From positions 3,942-67,941 of the forward strand of contig DGDR01000038.1 of NCBI GenBank assembly GCA_002385545.1: 64,000 bases of DNA, read 5' to 3'. The notes beneath the pieces were generated by a model, which was not told the origin of the DNA, did no database searches, and saw only the letters and a list, made by a program, of their open reading frames with translations. The position numbers and the translations under genes are program-made. This DNA is from Clostridium sp. UBA3947 (GTDB lineage Bacteria > Bacillota > Clostridia > Clostridiales > Clostridiaceae). This document shows positions 27,289-36,101 of this stretch, piece by piece; within the stretch, counting starts at the first letter, position 1, and the number at the start of each line of letters is the position of its first letter.

Positions 27289-28326
27289 CTATGGAATCAT
27301 AGCAGCGAGGTTTAGCCCAAGGCTTTCATCTAGACCAAACATCAAATTCATACACTGTACTGCTTGGCCTGCTGCTCCTTTTATTAAATTGTCAATAACT
27401 GATACTGCTACTATATTTCCAGTTCTCTCATCTAATCTTGCATATACATGACAGAAATTGCTACCTCTCACATGTCTTGTCTCTGGAGCTTTGTCTACCA
27501 CTTTAACAAAATAATTCTTCTTATAAAATTCCTTATATAAATCTAATAAAGAGTTTTGATCAATATTTACTATGGATTTACTATAGCAAGTAGCAATGAT
27601 TCCTCTATTCATTGGAATTAAATGAGGAGTAAAGGTAAGATTTAACCTTTCCTCAGCAATTAAGCTGAGCTCCTGTTCAATTTCTGGTGTATGCCTATGG
27701 GTACCAATTCCATAAGCCTTTACAGACTCATTCACTTCACAGAATAGATTAGCAACATTTGCATTTCTACCGGCACCAGATACCCCAGATTTCGCATCTA
27801 TTATTATTGAATTTGCATCCACAAGTTTATTAGCTAATAGTGGAGCCAAGGCTAAAATAGATGCAGTAGGATAACAACCAGGATTAGCAATGAGTGAAGC
27901 TTTAGAAATCTTATTCCTATTTAACTCCACTAGTCCGTATACACTATATTCCAGTGCTGAAGGTAATTCATGCTTAACACCGTACCACTTCTCGTATTCA
28001 GCCTTGCTTTTTATTCTATAATCAGCACCTAAGTCTATAACCTTAACCCCTTGTTTCAATGCTTTTTCAACTAAAGTAAAGCTCTTTCCATGGGGTAAAG
28101 AAATAAACAATACATCTATCTTTGAAAGCATATTTTCTGCTTCTTCCATATCCACTGTAGTTGCATTTATAATGTCAAAAAAATTACCATATACTTCGCT
28201 ATATTTTACACCTGCATTACTATGGGCATTTAAAAATACTATATCTACTTCTGGATGATTATGTAATATCCAGGCTAACATTGCACCAGCATATCCTGTA
28301 GAACCTATTATTCCTGCTCTTATCAA
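27289..28326 (-). CDS. argC: N-acetyl-gamma-glutamyl-phosphate reductase
   Basis: A 345-residue ArgC that reduces N-acetylglutamyl phosphate to the semialdehyde with NADPH. The nucleotide-binding GIIGSTGYAG motif is at residues 5-14 and the catalytic cysteine C151 in ANPGCYPTA; SGVSGAG and RHTPEIEQ are also conserved. TTG 28326 is preferred (AGAGGTGA six bases upstream); the nominal GTG three codons before is inside that sequence. It is transcribed alone and diverges from argB-argD-M20, with shared candidate ArgR boxes between. argJ and argF are not in the window. Confidence 0.94.
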   Translation of the reverse strand: MIRAGIIGSTGYAGAMLAWILHNHPEVDIVFLNAHSNAGVKYSEVYGNFFDIINATTVDMEEAENMLSKIDVLFISLPHGKSFTLVEKALKQGVKVIDLGADYRIKSKAEYEKWYGVKHELPSALEYSVYGLVELNRNKISKASLIANPGCYPTASILALAPLLANKLVDANSIIIDAKSGVSGAGRNANVANLFCEVNESVKAYGIGTHRHTPEIEQELSLIAEERLNLTFTPHLIPMNRGIIATCYSKSIVNIDQNSLLDLYKEFYKKNYFVKVVDKAPETRHVRGSNFCHVYARLDERTGNIVAVSVIDNLIKGAAGQAVQCMNLMFGLDESLGLNLAAMIP

Positions 28327-28376
28327 AGCAATCACCTCTTGTTGTTATTATGCCAAATAATAAATATATAATGTAA

Positions 28377-28390
28377 TGTATATTTATAAA
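28377..28390. promoter_or_regulatory. Candidate ArgR box 1 (argC side)
   Basis: TGTATATTTATAAA matches the ARG-box pattern TGNATWWWWATNCA at all but one position. It lies just downstream of the argC -10, where it would block argC transcription. Confidence 0.45.
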
Positions 28391-28393
28391 CTG

Positions 28394-28422
28394 ATTGTAT
28401 ACGAAAGGAAATAATTATGCAA
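28394..28422 (-). promoter_or_regulatory. argC promoter
   Basis: On the minus strand TTGCAT (28417-28422) and TACAAT (28394-28399) are spaced by 17 bases. Confidence 0.6.
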
Positions 28423-28427
28423 TACTT

Positions 28428-28441
28428 TTTATAAAAATTCA
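28428..28441. promoter_or_regulatory. Candidate ArgR box 2 (between the divergent promoters)
   Basis: TTTATAAAAATTCA matches TGNATWWWWATNCA at all but one position and sits 51 bases from box 1, between the two -35 elements. Confidence 0.45.
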
Positions 28442-28450
28442 TTTACTTTA

Positions 28451-28478
28451 TTGAATTAATATATGAAAGTGTTATAAT
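28451..28478 (+). promoter_or_regulatory. argB operon promoter
   Basis: TTGAAT (28451-28456) and TATAAT (28473-28478) are separated by 16 bases, about 40 bases before the argB start. Confidence 0.65.
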
Positions 28479-28520
28479 AATACCATTATCGTTGTTCGCT
28501 TATAGCAAAGGAGGTTTAAT

Positions 28521-29381
28521 ATGTCCACTGATTTAAATACACTAGCAATGGAATTACTCCCCAAAATAAAAGAATATAAAAATAAAATTTTTGTCGTTAA
28601 ATATGGTGGAAGCATAATGGAAAACAAGGAGGCCCAAAGGGCATTTTTATCTGATGCATCCTTATTAAAAGCGCATGGAGTTAATTTAGTTATAGTCCAT
28701 GGTGGCGGTCCAGCTATAAACAAATGGCTTAAAAGAGCAAATATAGAAAGCCAATTTATAAACGGCCTTAGAGTAACAGATGAAGATACAATGGAAATTG
28801 TGGAGATGGTGTTATCCGGCAGTGTTAATAAAAAGCTCACTGCGGAGCTTAATGGTCTTGGTGTAAAGGCTATAGGCATAAGCGGAAGAGATTGTCAGCT
28901 AATTAATGCAAGAAAAAAATATTCATATAATAATGGAGAGCGTATAGATATTGGTTATGTGGGAGAAGTTACATCTATAAACAAGGATTTCCTACTCCAA
29001 TTAATAGATAATGATTTTATACCAGTAATATCTCCAGTAGGATGTGACTCATTAGGAAATCCTTACAATATCAATGCAGATTATGCTGCTGCTGCAGTGG
29101 CCTGTGCCTTAGAAGCTGATAAGCTTATAATAATGACGGATATAGAAGGTGTTTATAAGGATATTAATGATAAAAGTTCGCTTATTAAGAGACTGACATC
29201 TCAGGATATAAATAAATACATAGAGGCAGGCATAATAACTGGTGGAATGATACCTAAAATGTATTGCTGCCAAGATGCTCTTGAAAAGGGAGCAAAGGCT
29301 GTTCATCTCATTGATGGCAGAAAGGAACATAGCTTATTAATGGACACTTTTACCCAATCTGGCACAGAAATAGTTAAATAA
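28521..29381 (+). CDS. argB: Acetylglutamate kinase
   Basis: A 286-residue amino-acid-kinase-fold enzyme that phosphorylates N-acetylglutamate. VVKYGGSIM (about 25-33), VHGGGPAIN, GLRVTDEDT and the NINADYAAAAVA nucleotide-binding segment are present. The C-terminal ITGGMIPKM matches the arginine-sensitive class, and this longer N-terminus is typical of feedback-inhibited ArgB. The ATG follows AAAGGAGG by six to seven bases. It is the first gene of argB-argD-M20 hydrolase with a divergent argC. Confidence 0.95.
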   Translation: MSTDLNTLAMELLPKIKEYKNKIFVVKYGGSIMENKEAQRAFLSDASLLKAHGVNLVIVHGGGPAINKWLKRANIESQFINGLRVTDEDTMEIVEMVLSGSVNKKLTAELNGLGVKAIGISGRDCQLINARKKYSYNNGERIDIGYVGEVTSINKDFLLQLIDNDFIPVISPVGCDSLGNPYNINADYAAAAVACALEADKLIIMTDIEGVYKDINDKSSLIKRLTSQDINKYIEAGIITGGMIPKMYCCQDALEKGAKAVHLIDGRKEHSLLMDTFTQSGTEIVK

Positions 29382-29393
29382 GGAGGTATTGCT

Positions 29394-30557
29394 ATGGATA
29401 CTAGCCATGTAATGGCCACTTACAAAAGATATGATATTACCTTAGTTGAAGGAAAAGGCTCCAAGGTTTATGACAATAATGGTAAAGAGTATATTGATTT
29501 CGTTCAGGGCGTAGCAGTAAATTGCTTAGGCCATTGTAACGACAAAATCGTTGAAACTATTACCAAACAGAGCAATAAGCTAATGCATGTATCAAATTAC
29601 TTCTGGAATGAATATAATATACAACTATCAGATTTACTATGTAAAAACAGCTGCTTTGATAAGGTATTTATCTGCAACAGCGGTGCAGAAGCTGTGGAAG
29701 GCTCTCTAAAAGTAGCAAGGAAGTATGGCAAAATTAAAGGTGGAGAAAATAAAAACGTAATTTTATATATGAACAGCTCCTTCCATGGTAGAACCTTAGG
29801 CTCCCTTTCAGTTACAGGACAGAGTAAATATCAAAAAGATTATTTACCTTTATTGCCTAGGGCTAAGGAGGTAACCTTTAATGATATTCAGTCCTTAAAG
29901 GATAATTTTAATGAGGATGTATGTGCTGTCATTATAGAGCCTATTCAAGGTGAAGGTGGAGTAAATGTAGCAAATAAAGAGTTTTTACAGGCTGCTAGAG
30001 ATTTATGCGATATATATGATGCTCTTTTAATATTCGATGAAATCCAATGTGGAATTGGAAGACTAGGAACTCTCTTTGCTTATGAGCGTTTTGGTGTAAA
30101 GCCTGATGTAGCTGCTATTGCAAAGGCCTTAGGTGGAGGTTTCCCTATTGGTGCCTTCCTAACTAATGAAAGAGCTTCTGTATTAACCTACGGCGATCAT
30201 GGTAGTACCTATGGTGGAAATCCTTTAGCCTGCGCAGTTGCTACAACTGTTATAAAAGAGCTTACAGAAGGTGGTGTTATTGCTTCTGCAAAGGAGCAAG
30301 GTCAATATCTTGTAAATAAGCTTCAAGAATTAAAGGATAAATACGATTATATTACAGAAATAAAAGGTTTGGGTCTTCTATTAGGCATAAGAATTAAAGA
30401 AAATCCTTCAGTTTTTATAAGCAAATGTATTGAAAAGGGCTTGCTTTTAATCACCGCTGGTGCTGATGTTATAAGATTGCTACCACCATTAAATGTTAGC
30501 AAGCAGGATATTGATACTGCAATTAATATCCTGGAAGCTGTTATTAAGGAAAGTTGA
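29394..30557 (+). CDS. argD: Acetylornithine aminotransferase
   Basis: A 387-residue class III aminotransferase. NSGAEAVEGSLKVARK, IIEPIQGEGGV, FDEIQCGIGR and the PLP-lysine motif AIAKALGGGFPIG are all in place. It makes N-acetylornithine from the semialdehyde with glutamate as donor. It starts 12 bp after argB from an ATG preceded by AAGGAGG, so it is translated from the same message. The next gene starts at the base after its stop. Confidence 0.94.
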   Translation: MDTSHVMATYKRYDITLVEGKGSKVYDNNGKEYIDFVQGVAVNCLGHCNDKIVETITKQSNKLMHVSNYFWNEYNIQLSDLLCKNSCFDKVFICNSGAEAVEGSLKVARKYGKIKGGENKNVILYMNSSFHGRTLGSLSVTGQSKYQKDYLPLLPRAKEVTFNDIQSLKDNFNEDVCAVIIEPIQGEGGVNVANKEFLQAARDLCDIYDALLIFDEIQCGIGRLGTLFAYERFGVKPDVAAIAKALGGGFPIGAFLTNERASVLTYGDHGSTYGGNPLACAVATTVIKELTEGGVIASAKEQGQYLVNKLQELKDKYDYITEIKGLGLLLGIRIKENPSVFISKCIEKGLLLITAGADVIRLLPPLNVSKQDIDTAINILEAVIKES

Positions 30558-31679
30558 GTGAGGATAATGAATTTAAAGGAACTAATAATTAACAAACTGC
30601 CACAATTTAAGGATATAAGACGTACTCTTCACAATAATGCAGAGCTTTCTAATCAGGAATTCAAAACCAGTAAAATCATTCAAAATTATTTAGCTTCCCT
30701 AGGTTTAAGCTATAAAAGCTTAGCAAATACTGGTGTAGTAGCTGTACTAAACCAAGATACAGAATGTATTGGAATTAGAGCAGACATGGATGCTCTCCCC
30801 ATTAATGGAGTGTTCCATGGCTGCGGTCATGATTATCATATGGCTATTTTGCTTGGTGTAGCTACTATACTAAAGGATTTGAATATTAATAAATGCATAA
30901 AATTTATATTCCAGCCAGCAGAAGAGGACGGTGGCGGAGCCTTACCTATGATAAATGAAGGGGTGTTAGAAAATCCAAAGGTCACCAGGATGATTGGCTA
31001 CCATGTTTGGCCAGGTCTTGAATTAGGAGCTATAGAAGCCACCTCAGGACCCTCCATGGGATCCGTTGATGATTTTAGAATACTTTTTAAGGGTAAGGGC
31101 GGTCATGGAGCTATGCCAGATCTATGTGTTAATCCATTAAAGCCAGCAGTAGAGTTTTCCTATACCCTGCAAAATTATAAAGCTTCACAAGCCTCTACTC
31201 CCTATGTGCTAAATTTAACCTCAATTAATTGCGGTAATGCTCCTAATGTAGTTTCTGATGAAGCTTTGGTGATGGGAACCCTTAGAACCTTTGATGATTC
31301 CTTAAGGAATCACTTAAAAAACGAAATAAGAAAAGCCGCCGCAGAGTATGCTACAAAGTATGGTTGTACTCATTCTGTAACCTTCGAAGATGAGTACCCT
31401 CCTTTGATTAATGATGCTAGCATTACAAAAGAATTTATAGATATAACTTCAAAGCTCCTAGGAAAGGAAAAGGTTAAACCCTTAATACCTACCTTTGCAG
31501 GAGAAGACTTCTCATATTTTGCACAAGCGGTGCCTTCTGTCCATTTTAGATTAGGTATCAAGGCTGATGGGCTTGGAGAACTACCACTTCATTCTAGCAA
31601 CTTTACCGCCCATGAAGATGTGATATTTTACGGAGTTTATATTATATGTAATTATATTTTATCACTAAGTAGATCATAG
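30558..31679 (+). CDS. M20-family amidohydrolase, candidate N-acetylornithine deacetylase
   Basis: A 373-residue di-zinc M20D amidohydrolase: RADMDALP (metal bridge region), GCGHDYHMA, FQPAEEDGGG with the catalytic glutamates, KGKGGHGAMP in the dimerisation domain, and AGEDFSYF. The closest known relatives hydrolyse N-acyl amino acids (hippuricase, N-acetyl-diaminopimelate deacetylase). Its place right after argD suggests it deacetylates N-acetylornithine, replacing classic ArgE or ArgJ; specificity cannot be read from sequence. GTG 30558 abuts the argD stop with AAGGA seven bases upstream; ATG 30567 with GAGG is the alternative start. Confidence 0.85.
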   Translation: MRIMNLKELIINKLPQFKDIRRTLHNNAELSNQEFKTSKIIQNYLASLGLSYKSLANTGVVAVLNQDTECIGIRADMDALPINGVFHGCGHDYHMAILLGVATILKDLNINKCIKFIFQPAEEDGGGALPMINEGVLENPKVTRMIGYHVWPGLELGAIEATSGPSMGSVDDFRILFKGKGGHGAMPDLCVNPLKPAVEFSYTLQNYKASQASTPYVLNLTSINCGNAPNVVSDEALVMGTLRTFDDSLRNHLKNEIRKAAAEYATKYGCTHSVTFEDEYPPLINDASITKEFIDITSKLLGKEKVKPLIPTFAGEDFSYFAQAVPSVHFRLGIKADGLGELPLHSSNFTAHEDVIFYGVYIICNYILSLSRS

Positions 31680-31712
31680 AAATTCAGAGTACTCTGAATT
31701 TCTATGTTTTTG
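31675..31712 (+). terminator. Terminator of the argB operon
   Basis: A perfect 16+16 palindrome (31675-31690 with 31691-31706) overlaps the stop codon of the M20 gene and is followed by a T run. Confidence 0.88.
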
Positions 31713-31766
31713 TGCTATAATATCAGTTGATACACTGTGTATTTTTGAATTTAAGGTGGTGAAACA

Positions 31767-33692
31767 ATGAAAGAATCCCTTGCCGATTATCATTACACCT
31801 GTGCGAGAAAACTTGGCTTAAAAGCTTATAATAGATCACTATCTAGGGGGCAAAATGGTAATCTTCCCTCCTTAGATGAAATTTTAAAAAATGTTGAAAT
31901 AGTTTCTGAGGTAGATTTAGGTATAGTAGAAATACCATTGAAAAAGATTATAGGGACTAATTCACATTTAAGAAGTGTTTCTTTTGCCAACAATTTTATG
32001 CCAATTCTTGGCGAGAACACAGAATTTCATCATAAGTGGAAGGCCCTTTGTGCCGCTCATCTATCAGAAGGTATAAAGCACTCCATTAAGGTCTATGAAT
32101 ATTTAAATTGGTTTTATGTAATAGAAGGTAATAAACGGGTCAGTGTATTAAAATACTTTGACGCCCATTCTATTTCTGGTAGCGTTACAAGATTAATTCC
32201 TAAGATGGATAAGAACGACCCGGATATTTGCATATATTATAGCTTTTTAAAATTTAATAAAATAACTAAAATATTTTCCATTTACTTTTCTAAGGCTGAA
32301 AGCTTTGATAGTCTTCTTAAAAGGCTAGAAAACTATAATCCTAAAATTTCAGAGGTTGAAACAAAATATCAGCATTTTGAAATATATATTTATAAACCTT
32401 TTAGAGAAATATTCAAAGACTTAGGCGGTGATAAGTTACCCGTAACCACTGGGGACGCCTTTTTAGAGTTTATTAGAATATATGGTATTCCTGATGAAAT
32501 TGAAGAAAAGGTTATAGCTCCTAAAATCAAGGCTTTACTAACAGAATTAGATTATAAGCATAAAAATCCAGATCTAGATATTCAACCTACACCAGATAAT
32601 ATTAGTGCTCCTAGTGTTATTTCTACTTTAACCTCTTTAGTATTACCAAAGAAAACACTGAAGATTGCCTTTGTATATTCTAAAACCATTGATAGCTCAG
32701 GCTGGACCTATGCTCATGAAATAGGTAGAAAACATGTGGAGCAAGTATTTAAGGATCAAATACAAACCTCATATATTGAAAACTTTCCTACCGCAGTAGA
32801 AGAAGGCTACGATGTATTACAGGAACTTGTAAATAAGGGTTATGATGTAATTTTTACAACAAGCCCTATGTTTAAAAAGGCTACCTTAAAGTGTGCAATG
32901 GATAACCCTAATGTAAAATTCTTCAATTGCTCTGAGTATCAGCCTTACCTTCATGTTGGAAACTACTTCGGACGAACCTATGAACCAAGATTCTTAACTG
33001 GAATCATAGCTGGTTCTATGACAAAAAACAATAAACTGGGCTATGTAGCTACCAGTCCTGCCCATGAAGTTATAAGTTCCATAAACGCTTTTGCTTTAGG
33101 GGCTAAGCTTGTAAATCCTTATGCTGAGGTTATTGTAAGCTGGACAAAGGAATGGAACGATCCCAATAAAAATAAATTGGCCACCGAGAGACTTGTTGAG
33201 GCTGAGGTGGATATGATTTCTAACCATAATATACTATCACCTCATCCTATAACAAAGCAATTTGGAGTTTACTCTATGCTATCAAGCATAGACAAAAAAA
33301 CGGGCTTACCCAATAAATATTTAGCTGCACCTATTTGGAATTGGGGAGTTTTTTATGAAAAAATATTAAGGAGTATTTTAAACGACACTATTAATAATTT
33401 AATTGATATCTATGGCAATGATACTAAAATGATAAACTTCTGGTGGGGCATGGCAGCAGGTGTATTAGATGTATATTATTCTGAGGATTTAGTACCAGAA
33501 GATACGAAAAAGCTAGTGACACTAATGAGAAAGATGATTATAGAATCAGCCTTTCATCCCTTTACAGGTCCAATTTATGATAATAAAAACAATTTAATAG
33601 TTGAAAATGACCAAGTACTGTCTCTTGAAGAAATTTTATCTATGGATTGGTTTGTTAAGGGCGTTTATCCCGATTACTTTTCTGATAACTAA
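31767..33692 (+). CDS. Cytosolic fusion of a ParB-like domain and a BMP (PnrA/Med-type) ligand-binding domain
   Basis: A 641-residue protein without signal peptide, lipobox or membrane helix. The N-terminal half (1-290) contains a ParB/sulfiredoxin-like motif, VIEGNKRVSVLKY (118-130), preceded by a helical region. The C-terminal half (298 to about 600) is a BMP-family periplasmic-binding fold, the family of nucleoside-binding PnrA lipoproteins: LKIAFVYSKTIDSSGWTY, GYDVIFTTSPMF, FGRTYEPRFLTGIIAG. BMP proteins are normally exported; without export this one probably senses a ligand in the cytosol, as B. subtilis Med may do. The ATG follows AAGGTGG. A GATACACTGTGTAT palindrome lies upstream. Function unknown. 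Confidence 0.8.
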   Translation: MKESLADYHYTCARKLGLKAYNRSLSRGQNGNLPSLDEILKNVEIVSEVDLGIVEIPLKKIIGTNSHLRSVSFANNFMPILGENTEFHHKWKALCAAHLSEGIKHSIKVYEYLNWFYVIEGNKRVSVLKYFDAHSISGSVTRLIPKMDKNDPDICIYYSFLKFNKITKIFSIYFSKAESFDSLLKRLENYNPKISEVETKYQHFEIYIYKPFREIFKDLGGDKLPVTTGDAFLEFIRIYGIPDEIEEKVIAPKIKALLTELDYKHKNPDLDIQPTPDNISAPSVISTLTSLVLPKKTLKIAFVYSKTIDSSGWTYAHEIGRKHVEQVFKDQIQTSYIENFPTAVEEGYDVLQELVNKGYDVIFTTSPMFKKATLKCAMDNPNVKFFNCSEYQPYLHVGNYFGRTYEPRFLTGIIAGSMTKNNKLGYVATSPAHEVISSINAFALGAKLVNPYAEVIVSWTKEWNDPNKNKLATERLVEAEVDMISNHNILSPHPITKQFGVYSMLSSIDKKTGLPNKYLAAPIWNWGVFYEKILRSILNDTINNLIDIYGNDTKMINFWWGMAAGVLDVYYSEDLVPEDTKKLVTLMRKMIIESAFHPFTGPIYDNKNNLIVENDQVLSLEEILSMDWFVKGVYPDYFSDN

Positions 33693-33759
33693 AAATATAT
33701 CTGATTATTAATAAGCTACGAAGTAATTTATTATTATAACCCTCTGTATATACGGGAAT

Positions 33760-33785
33760 ACTTATTATAAGTATCTTATTATAAG
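33760..33785 (+). promoter_or_regulatory. Tandem palindromes upstream of arginase
   Basis: ACTTATTATAAGT (33760-33772) is a perfect palindrome and its core CTTATTATAAG recurs 14 bases on (33775-33785). The pair ends about 28 bases before the arginase start and looks like a tandem operator; a looser match (TTATTATTATAA) lies near 33728. Confidence 0.55.
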
Positions 33786-33812
33786 TGGTGTTGTGTATAT
33801 GGAGGTGATCTA

Positions 33813-34712
33813 ATGATAGTTAATCTCATAGGTGTGCCTGTCTTTTGGGGCAGCGATCGTAAAGGTGTAGACTTGGGTCCTAACGACTTACGGGACCATG
33901 ACATTGAAGGAATAATCGAAAGTCATAATCATACCGTTTATGATTTAGGAAATATATATATTAAAGATGTTGAAGAAACTTTAAAGTATTCTTCCCATGA
34001 GAAAATGAAATATTTTAAAGAAATATCGAATTATAATACTAATTTAGCCCATGCGGTTTATTGCTCACTGAAAGCGGATTGCTTTCCATTGGTAATTGGT
34101 GGCGACCATTCTCTAGGCTTAGGCAGTGTTTCAGGCGCTAGTAGGTTCTTCAATAACCTCGGTGTAGTATGGGTGGATGCTCACGGAGACTTGAATACCC
34201 ACGAAACTAGCCTCACAGGAAATGTTCATGGTATGCCTCTTTCCGCCGCTATGGGCTTTGGTTTTGATAGTTTAGTAAACCTATATTACCAAGGAAGAAA
34301 GGTTGATGTAGAAAATGTATTTATAATTGGTGCTAGAGACCTAGACGATGACGAGCTGCTTTTTATAAAGAAACATAAGCTAAATGTGTGGACCACAGAT
34401 TATATTCAAATCCATGGTATAGATAAAACCTTAAATGAGGTTCTTAATAAGTTTAAGGAAAGAAACTTAAAGCATATTCATCTAAGCTTTGATATAGATG
34501 TTCTGGATAAGGCTCTAGTACCAGGCACTGGTACACCAGTGGACAACGGATTAACCGTTGAAGAAGCAAAAGCTATACTAAAGTCCATTATAGAGACGCA
34601 ACTTGTATCCTCTATGGATGTGGTAGAACTAAACTCTCTACTGGATGCAGATGGGTTAACCTTAAAAACTACCATTGATATCATCGATTATTGCTTTTCT
34701 TTATTTAAGTGA
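33813..34712 (+). CDS. rocF: Arginase
   Basis: A 299-residue ureohydrolase with all Mn2+ ligands visible: GGDHS (96-100), DAHGDLNT (122-129) and SFDIDVLD near 225, followed by PGTGTPVDNG, which marks arginase rather than agmatinase. It hydrolyses arginine to ornithine and urea. GGAGGTGATC precedes the ATG. It lies alone, two genes from the biosynthetic argB operon, so synthesis and degradation of arginine must be controlled separately; tandem palindromes in its leader are candidate sites. Confidence 0.92.
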   Translation: MIVNLIGVPVFWGSDRKGVDLGPNDLRDHDIEGIIESHNHTVYDLGNIYIKDVEETLKYSSHEKMKYFKEISNYNTNLAHAVYCSLKADCFPLVIGGDHSLGLGSVSGASRFFNNLGVVWVDAHGDLNTHETSLTGNVHGMPLSAAMGFGFDSLVNLYYQGRKVDVENVFIIGARDLDDDELLFIKKHKLNVWTTDYIQIHGIDKTLNEVLNKFKERNLKHIHLSFDIDVLDKALVPGTGTPVDNGLTVEEAKAILKSIIETQLVSSMDVVELNSLLDADGLTLKTTIDIIDYCFSLFK

Positions 34713-34754
34713 AGGAGAGTTTTCTCGGCCAAGCTGAGAAAACTCTCCTTCACT
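34708..34754. terminator. Long hairpin between convergent arginase and phosphoesterase genes
   Basis: A 19-bp perfect stem (34708-34726 with 34736-34754) with a 9-base loop. It lacks a long T run on either side, but its place between convergent stops and its stability suggest termination or 3'-end protection. Confidence 0.7.
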
Positions 34755-34782
34755 GTCTTATTATCTTACGGAAAGGATTTCA

Positions 34783-35373
34783 TTAGTACTCAAAAATATA
34801 ATATTCATAAGCATTTATTACATTAGTATCTTTATATTTTCTTACTCTCATAGGTTGATAACCATAGCTTAAATGTTGATGTCCATGTATAAAATACTTA
34901 GGTTGATACTTATCTAAAATATTGAAGAAGCACTTAAAGCCTTTATGAGGCAAATCCTCTCCATCTCCAATGCCTAGGGCTGGAGAGTGAGTTACTAGTA
35001 TATCCACTCCCTTATACCAGTAAAGCTTTAATGCCATTCTTTTTATCCTTCTCTCCATTTCTCTTTCAGTATATTGATTAATCCCATAATTATAGCGTTT
35101 ACTGCCTCCAAGGCCCATAATCCTTATTCCTTTATATGTAATTAATTTACCATCGATATTTTCGCAACCTTCTGGGGGATTGGTTTCATATTTATCATTG
35201 TGATTTCCAGGCACATAAAATAAGGGTGCCTTAATCATTGTCACTAAAAAAGATAAATACTCAGCTTTAACATCTCCTGCAGAAATTATCAAATCAATAT
35301 CTCGGAACTTTTCAGGTTGAAAATAATCCCATATATACTTTGATTCAATATCTGCTACCACCATTATTTTCAA
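34783..35373 (-). CDS. Calcineurin-like metallophosphoesterase
   Basis: About 196 residues. Metal-binding motifs in order: VADIES near the N-terminus (a shortened DxH), SAGDVKAEY, GNHND, THSP, and GHQH. The first motif has no histidine (AD-I-E), so one metal site may be weak. TTG 35373, after AAGGTGGG, gives the usual MKIMVVAD start; a GTG four codons earlier is within the ribosome binding site. Substrate unknown; relatives include cyclic-nucleotide and nucleic-acid phosphoesterases. It stands alone. Confidence 0.82.
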   Translation of the reverse strand: MKIMVVADIESKYIWDYFQPEKFRDIDLIISAGDVKAEYLSFLVTMIKAPLFYVPGNHNDKYETNPPEGCENIDGKLITYKGIRIMGLGGSKRYNYGINQYTEREMERRIKRMALKLYWYKGVDILVTHSPALGIGDGEDLPHKGFKCFFNILDKYQPKYFIHGHQHLSYGYQPMRVRKYKDTNVINAYEYYIFEY

Positions 35374-35502
35374 ACCAAATCCCACCTTTTATCCCTTGTT
35401 CTAATAGCACAGCTAATGTATAGTACTTATTATATCATGAATAAAAATAAGACACAAAGAATAATTCTTCATGCCTTATTTCTATCCATAGCAGCTAAAA
35501 AA

Positions 35503-36072
35503 TTAATAGTAAACTCTAACGAATTTTATAGAGAAAATATCACACATTAAATTATCATCTGTTTGTGCTTCTCTTAACACAATATAGCTTACACCAACTT
35601 CAAGTAAAACCCCTTCTCTATCTACTAGAGAATTGGTTCCAACTAAGAATTCAACCTTTACATACCTTCCTACAAAAGTTCTTAAGTACCCCTGAATATA
35701 TTCGATACCTTGGAAAACCGGTGAGCCTGGTGCTTGTGAAAAGGTTGCATCTGGTATTGCCGAAGGTCCAGTGGTCTGTTGCTGCATACCCTCCAACGTA
35801 GGTATAGCTGATGCTGCCGGCATTCCTTGTGGCATAGTGCCTGGCTGATTTATGTTGTAAGGAGCTTGCATATTTGGCATTCCCATTTGTCCCTGCATTG
35901 GTGTTTGCATATAGCCTTGCATTGGAATTTGGCCTTGCATTCCTCCTTGTGCCTGCATTGTCCCAGGCCATTGCTGCATTGGGCTTCCACAGCCGCAAGC
36001 TCTAGTATCTGTATAATCCTCCTTAGGCATTTGAGAATTGCTTTCACATGCTTCAGAAAAGTCTTGGTACAT
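35503..36072 (-). CDS. gerQ: Spore coat protein GerQ-like
   Basis: A 189-residue protein. The N-terminal 30-85 region is a low-complexity run rich in Met, Gln, Pro and Gly (repeated MQGQ-type units) with CGCGS before it. The C-terminal 70 residues resemble GerQ/YwdL: a YIQGYLRTFVGRYVKV segment, then DREGVLLEVGVSYIVL and a final FVRVYY. GerQ is a coat protein crosslinked by transglutaminase and needed for CwlJ localisation in Bacillus. The cwlJ-like gene directly precedes it, which supports the call. The glutamine-rich N-terminus would offer crosslinking sites. ATG follows AGGAGG. Confidence 0.75.
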   Translation of the reverse strand: MYQDFSEACESNSQMPKEDYTDTRACGCGSPMQQWPGTMQAQGGMQGQIPMQGYMQTPMQGQMGMPNMQAPYNINQPGTMPQGMPAASAIPTLEGMQQQTTGPSAIPDATFSQAPGSPVFQGIEYIQGYLRTFVGRYVKVEFLVGTNSLVDREGVLLEVGVSYIVLREAQTDDNLMCDIFSIKFVRVYY

Positions 36073-36101
36073 ATATATCCTCCTAAAAATTGCTTTTTAC
36101 C

